Source: Rhodanobacteraceae bacterium (GTDB lineage: Bacteria > Pseudomonadota > Gammaproteobacteria > Xanthomonadales > Rhodanobacteraceae). From it: 64,000 nucleotides of DNA. Position numbers and translations under genes: made by a program. The stretch is from positions 930,001 through 994,000 of the forward strand of contig CP126531.1 of NCBI GenBank assembly GCA_030167125.1. The letters are read 5' to 3'. Of this stretch, positions 60,245 through 64,000 are shown in pieces. Every line of letters starts with the position of its first letter. Position 1 is the first letter of the stretch. Under the pieces are notes generated by a model, which saw only the letters and a program-made list of their open reading frames with translations, did not search any database and was not told where the DNA came from.

Positions 60245-62422
60245 ATGACAATGTTCTTCGCCACCTGCCCGAAAGGCCTCGAATACCTGCTGCGCGACGA
60301 ACTGGCCGCGCTGGGCGCCGATGCGCACGAGGCGCTGGCGGGCGTGCGTTTCGAAGGCGGCCTCGCGAGCGCGTATCGCGCGTGTCTGGAATCGCGTCTC
60401 GCCAGCCGCATCCTGATGCCGCTTGCGGAGTTCGATGCGCCCGATGCCGACGCGCTGTACGCGGGCGTGCAGGCGATCGACTGGTCGCAACACATCGCGC
60501 CGGATGCCACGCTCGCGATCGACGCCGCCGGCAGCAGCGGTTCGATCAGGCATTCGGGTTTCGCGGCGCAGAAGGTGAAGGACGCGGTCGCGGACCAATG
60601 CCGCGCGCGCGACGGCACGCGTCCGACGATCCAGCCGGACCGTCCGGACGTGCGCCTGAACCTGCGCCTGCACAAGGGCCGCGCGACGTTGTCGCTGGAC
60701 CTATCCGGCGAACCGCTGCATCGGCGCGGCTGGCGGCGCGAGCAGGGCGAGGCCCCGCTCAAGGAAAACCTGGCCTGCGCGATGCTCCTGCGCGGCGGCT
60801 GGCCGGAGCTCTACGAACGCGGCGGCGCGCTGGTCGATCCGATGTGCGGCTCCGGCACCTTGCTGATCGAAGCCGCGTGGATGGCGGCGGGCGTTGCGCC
60901 CGCGTTGCAGCGCGACTACTTCGGCTTCCTCGGCTGGCGCGGCCACGACGCAGCACTCTGGCAGAGCCTGCGCGATGCGGCGCAGGAACGCGCGCTGGAA
61001 GGCTTGCGCGGATTGCGTTCGTGCTTCTTCGGCAGCGACAGCGATCCACGCATGATCGCGATCGCCACGCACAATTTGCAGACTGCGGGCGTGGCGGGTT
61101 TCGTCACGCTCGACAAGCAATCGGCCGAACACTTGCAGGCGCCTGCCGGATTCACGACTGGATTGGTGATTACCAATCCGCCGTACGGCGAACGTATGGG
61201 CGACCTCGCGACGCTGCCCGCGTTGTACAAGGCGCTGGGCGAACGCCTGCGTGAGAGTTTCAAAGGCTGGCGCGCGGCGGTGCTGACCAGCGAACCGGAA
61301 CTCGAACGCGCGCTCGGCTTGCGCCCGGACAAGCAGTACATGCTGTTCAACGGCGCGATCGAATGCCGCCTCGATGTGTGCGAAATTCGCGAGGCGCAGG
61401 CCCCGAACGCTTCGGCAGCGCTGTCGCCAGGCGCGGAGATGGTCGCCAACCGCATCCGCAAGAACCTGCGCAACCTGCGCAAGGAATTGGCGCGCGCGAA
61501 CATCACCTGCTTCCGCGCCTACGACGCCGATTTGCCCGAATACGCGGCCGCCATCGACGTGTATCGCGGCTGGCTCGAGGATTCGGCCGACATCGGCAAC
61601 GACGCGGCCGCGCAAACCTGGCTGCACGTGCAGGAATACGCGCCGCCCGCGAGCGTCGACGTGAATGCCGCGAAGACGCGCTGGCGCGAACTGCTGCACG
61701 CTGCGCGCGCGGCGACGGACGTGCCGCGCGAACGCCTGGTCATCAAGACGCGCACGCGCGGCAAGGGCGGCAGCAAGTACGGCCGCTTCGATGCGCGCGA
61801 CGAATTCCTGATCGTGGAAGAGGGCGGCCTGCGCTTCTGCGTAAACCTGTACGACCGGCTCGACACCGGCCTGTTCCTCGACCATCGCCTGGTGCGCGCG
61901 CGCGTTCGTGAACTTGCGCGCGACAGGGACATGCTGAACCTGTTCGCGTACACCGGTGCCGCCAGTGTGTATGCCGCGGCGGGCGGCGCGCGCAGCACCA
62001 CCAGCGTCGACCTGTCGCAGGGTTATCTGGAGTGGGCGTCGCGCAACCTTGAGCTGAACGGGTTCGAGGGACGCGAACACATGCTGGCGCGCGCAGACGC
62101 GATGGCCTTCCTCAATGAGACGACCGCGCGCTACGGATTGATCTACGTCGATCCGCCCACGTTTTCCAATTCCAAGCGCGCGGGCGATTTCGACGTGCAG
62201 CGCGACCACGTCGCGCTGCTGGAAGCCTGCGGATGCCGCCTGCGCGACGACGGCGTGATCGTGTTCTCCAACAACTTCCGCCGCTTCAGGCTGGATGCCG
62301 AAGCGCTGTCGCGCACGTTCGACATCGAGGACGTCGGTCGCGCCAGCATCCCGCACGACTTCGCGCGACGGCCGCACATCCATGGCTGTTGGATTCTTCG
62401 GAAACGCTTAGGCGGCGCCTGA
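60245..62422 (+). CDS. rlmKL: Bifunctional 23S rRNA methyltransferase RlmKL
   Basis: RlmKL modifies G2445 (N2) and G2069 (N7) of 23S rRNA. The 725-residue product has an N-terminal THUMP domain (FFATCPKGLEYLLRDELAAL). The first methyltransferase domain has DPMCGSGTLLIEAAWMAAG and NPPYGERMGD. The second has TGLFLDHRLVRARVREL, NLFAYTGAASVYAAAGGA and the DPPTFSNSKR motif. The length is close to E. coli RlmL (702). Confidence 0.95.
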   Translation: MTMFFATCPKGLEYLLRDELAALGADAHEALAGVRFEGGLASAYRACLESRLASRILMPLAEFDAPDADALYAGVQAIDWSQHIAPDATLAIDAAGSSGSIRHSGFAAQKVKDAVADQCRARDGTRPTIQPDRPDVRLNLRLHKGRATLSLDLSGEPLHRRGWRREQGEAPLKENLACAMLLRGGWPELYERGGALVDPMCGSGTLLIEAAWMAAGVAPALQRDYFGFLGWRGHDAALWQSLRDAAQERALEGLRGLRSCFFGSDSDPRMIAIATHNLQTAGVAGFVTLDKQSAEHLQAPAGFTTGLVITNPPYGERMGDLATLPALYKALGERLRESFKGWRAAVLTSEPELERALGLRPDKQYMLFNGAIECRLDVCEIREAQAPNASAALSPGAEMVANRIRKNLRNLRKELARANITCFRAYDADLPEYAAAIDVYRGWLEDSADIGNDAAAQTWLHVQEYAPPASVDVNAAKTRWRELLHAARAATDVPRERLVIKTRTRGKGGSKYGRFDARDEFLIVEEGGLRFCVNLYDRLDTGLFLDHRLVRARVRELARDRDMLNLFAYTGAASVYAAAGGARSTTSVDLSQGYLEWASRNLELNGFEGREHMLARADAMAFLNETTARYGLIYVDPPTFSNSKRAGDFDVQRDHVALLEACGCRLRDDGVIVFSNNFRRFRLDAEALSRTFDIEDVGRASIPHDFARRPHIHGCWILRKRLGGA

Positions 62423-62498
62423 TTTTGTTGGAACTTTTCAGGGGTTATTCAGTGGTTTGGCGCAAGCATGCCGCATGGTTTCACGACGGAGGCATGCC

Positions 62499-62861
62499 AT
62501 GAACATTCGAAGATTCGCTCGCCGCGCAGGCTTGCTGGCCGCCGTGCTCGCGGCTTCGTTCTGGATCGTCCCAAGCGCGTTCGCGCGCGTGCACGTGGGC
62601 ATCGGCATCTCCGTTCCGGGCGTCGCCATCGGCGTCGGCAACTGCTGGCGCTGCGGCTATGTGCCGCCGCCGGTGTACTACCAGCCCGTGTATCCAGCGC
62701 CCGTGTACTATCCGGCGCCGGTGTACTACCCGCCGCCGCAACCGGTGTACTACGGCTACGGCTACTACGCGCCGTATTATCCGCGTCATTACTACCGTGA
62801 TTACGATCGCGGGCACTGGCACCACGACCGCGACGGCTATTACCACGGCCGCCACTGGTGA
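62499..62861 (+). CDS. Tyr/Pro-rich exported small protein
   Basis: A 120-residue protein with an arginine-rich start and a signal peptide (about 10-30, ending SAFA). The mature part begins RVHVGIGISVPGVAIGVGNC. It then becomes a repetitive Tyr/Pro tract (PVYYQPVYPAPVYYPAPVYY) and ends with a His/Tyr/Asp-rich tail (HWHHDRDGYYHGRHW). Such proteins are common in Xanthomonadales as envelope proteins of unknown role. GGAGG precedes the ATG by seven bases. Confidence 0.8.
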   Translation: MNIRRFARRAGLLAAVLAASFWIVPSAFARVHVGIGISVPGVAIGVGNCWRCGYVPPPVYYQPVYPAPVYYPAPVYYPPPQPVYYGYGYYAPYYPRHYYRDYDRGHWHHDRDGYYHGRHW

Positions 62862-62937
62862 TGTCGCGGCTTGCCGGCGCCGTTCTGCGAGGCGCTTTAC
62901 GAACCCCGTACGTGCGGTGTGATACAACACGCCGCAC

Positions 62938-63612
62938 ATGAACTTGTCCGGCCCTTCCCTGAACGAGCACGACGGCTGCGAAGCCGCGCTCGACCTGCAT
63001 TCGTTCCGTACCTTCCTGCGCCAGTGGATGCGCGATCCGGTGAAAACCGCTTCGGTCGCGCCCTCGGGCCGCCAGCTCGCGCGGCTGATGGTCGAGCAAC
63101 TCGTACCGGGTTCCGCGCGGGTGGCCGAGCTCGGCGCCGGCACCGGCGTGTTCACGCGCGCGCTGCTGGAAGCGGGCATCACGCCTTCGCAACTGCTGGT
63201 GGTGGAAATCAATCCGCATCTCGCGGAATTCCTGCGCGGGCGTTTTCCGGGCGTCGCGATCGCCTGCGCCGACGCGCGCCACCTGGATACGCTGGCCGGC
63301 GAACACGGCCTGCTGCGGGAAGGCGAAAAGCTCGACGCGGTAATCAGCGGGCTTGGCATGCTGTCGATGAGCAGCACGTTGCGCTGCGACATCCTGCGCG
63401 CCGCGTTCGCGGCCCTGGGTGACACGGGCCGCTTCATCCAGTTCACTTACGGCCCGGTCAGCCCGGTGCGCCGCCGCGAACGCGAGGCGCTGGGCCTGCG
63501 CATGCGCCGCGTCGGTTTCGCGCTGCGCAACCTGCCGCCGGCGACGGTCTACGTGTACGAGCGGTTGCGCTCGCATGAAATCGCCAGCGTGCGTCAGCCG
63601 CCTCGGCGCTAG
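62938..63612 (+). CDS. SAM-dependent methyltransferase, PmtA-like phospholipid N-methyltransferase
   Basis: A 224-residue class I methyltransferase. The SAM motif is RVAELGAGTGVFTRALLEAG. The N-terminus (FLRQWMRDPVKTASVAPSGR) and IQFTYGPVSPV near the end match the Rhizobium-type PmtA family and its relatives, which methylate phosphatidylethanolamine toward phosphatidylcholine. Whether this one acts on lipids or on another substrate is not settled. It stands alone, with a hairpin repeat downstream. Confidence 0.82.
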   Translation: MNLSGPSLNEHDGCEAALDLHSFRTFLRQWMRDPVKTASVAPSGRQLARLMVEQLVPGSARVAELGAGTGVFTRALLEAGITPSQLLVVEINPHLAEFLRGRFPGVAIACADARHLDTLAGEHGLLREGEKLDAVISGLGMLSMSSTLRCDILRAAFAALGDTGRFIQFTYGPVSPVRRREREALGLRMRRVGFALRNLPPATVYVYERLRSHEIASVRQPPRR

Positions 63613-63628
63613 GGCAATTCTGATTTTC

Positions 63629-63665
63629 TCGTCATTCCCGCGAAGGCGGGAATCCAGTGCCTTTG
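63629..63665. repeat. GTCATTCCCGCGAAGGCGGGAATCCAGTG hairpin repeat
   Basis: The stem is ATTCCCGC / GCGGGAAT with a GAAG loop, between the methyltransferase gene and the converging acetyltransferase gene. It is a single copy of the family present at 7494-7525, 30459-30560 and 45881-45963. It could act as a bidirectional end signal. Confidence 0.85.
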
Positions 63666-63693
63666 TTGTGGAACTGGGATTTGTCAGAGTTCC

Positions 63694-64000
63694 CTAAGCC
63701 AATTCAAGCGCGTAATGCCGCTCGCCTGATTCGCGAACGTAGCCCAGCGATTCGTACAGCGCCTGCGCCGCGCGATTGTCTTCCGCGGTTTCCAGGATCA
63801 GGCGCAGTGCACCGGTTTCCTTCGCGAAGCCGCGGGCGCGGTCCATCAGTGCACGCGCCACGCCGCGTTGGCGCGCGGTGGGCGCCACGAACAAGTCGTT
63901 GAGCACCCAGATGCGGCGTGCCGACACCGACGAAAACATCGGGTACAGCTGGGTGAAGCCGAGCGCTTCGTGGTTCGCGTCGTCGCGGGCGATGAAGATC
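63694..64000 (-). CDS. GNAT-family N-acetyltransferase, C-terminal part (runs off the right edge)
   Basis: The visible 101 residues are the C-terminal part of an acetyltransferase: LGFTQLYPMFSSVSARRIWV, LNDLFVAPTARQRGVARALM (the acetyl-CoA loop RQRGVA), then ETAEDNRAAQALYESLGYVR. The frame stays open to the edge, so the internal ATG at 63939 is not the start. Relatives include small-molecule and polyamine acetyltransferases; the substrate is unknown. Confidence 0.88.
   Translation of the reverse strand, partial: IFIARDDANHEALGFTQLYPMFSSVSARRIWVLNDLFVAPTARQRGVARALMDRARGFAKETGALRLILETAEDNRAAQALYESLGYVRESGERHYALELA

Overview
The window is high-GC DNA from a gammaproteobacterium. The gene order and protein character best fit the Xanthomonadales (Lysobacterales), probably a Rhodanobacteraceae-type genome. 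That placement is inferred from synteny (dnaE/rnhB/lpx/bam/rseP/cdsA/uppS/frr/pyrH/tsf/rpsB, then map/glnD/dapD/dapE) and from typical xanthomonad intergenic palindromes. It is not based on a database search. No rRNA, tRNA, CRISPR array, phage or transposase gene was found, and coding density is very high.

Region 1 (1-17.1 kb, minus strand) is the conserved envelope/translation cluster read from rpsB down to dnaE: rpsB, tsf, pyrH, frr, uppS, cdsA, rseP, bamA, lpxD, fabZ, lpxA, lpxB, an LTA-synthase-like sulfatase, rnhB, a TlpA-like thioredoxin and the 5' part of dnaE. It makes lipid A, CDP-diacylglycerol, undecaprenyl-PP and the outer-membrane assembly machine. Oddities are the absence of dxr from both places where it usually sits, a 144-bp palindromic repeat carried in frame inside lpxB, and an altered GRG motif in RNase HII.

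Region 2 (17.4-26.5 kb, plus strand) holds map (apparently leaderless), glnD, dapD, a small membrane protein, a YffB/ArsC-like protein, a VIT-family transporter with a ferritin-like N-terminus, dapE and a PuuP-like amino-acid permease. Region 3 (26.5-34.5 kb, minus) holds a phosphodiester-glycosidase-like lipoprotein, a hicBA module, a penicillin-acylase-family enzyme, a two-gene lipoate ligase, a secreted protein and parC. A PP2C phosphatase gene at 34.8 kb stands alone on the plus strand.

Region 4 (35.6-42.1 kb, minus) contains two linked units. One is acetyltransferase-minC-minD-minE followed by a HEACH-motif protein. The other is a fluoride-riboswitch operon, crcB-DUF190-MFS-cfa, whose four genes all overlap at stop/start codons. 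Region 5 (42.2-51.6 kb, plus) carries a NarL-type two-component pair, an SRPBCC protein, a GldA/F/G-like ABC system, a DUF423 protein, an AlkA-type glycosylase and an AbrB/PIN toxin-antitoxin pair whose promoter sits inside a near-perfect palindrome.

Region 6 (51.6-55.8 kb, minus) is a tightly packed set: SPFH protein, a 25-residue membrane peptide, an Arc-like RHH repressor, DUF4177, DUF3887, an M15 peptidase and a membrane-anchored MutS-like ATPase. Upstream lies a promoter overlapped by a perfect inverted repeat, the best operator candidate in the window. This set is the most plausible undescribed system here. Region 7 (55.8-64 kb) has cytochrome b561, a SnoaL-like protein, bpt, a DUF2007 protein, tesB, an AmpD-like amidase, an alpha/beta hydrolase, rlmKL, a Tyr/Pro-rich secreted protein, a PmtA-like methyltransferase and a partial acetyltransferase.

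No gene-free stretch exceeds 300 bases. The longest are 13248-13539 (repeats), 17098-17390 (two divergent promoters and the rpsB leader), 34526-34795 (parC/PP2C, nothing firm), 44166-44420 (stem-loops only), 45831-46084 (terminator and repeat pair), 24889-25129 (upstream of the permease, no convincing promoter) and 7354-7587 (composite repeat).
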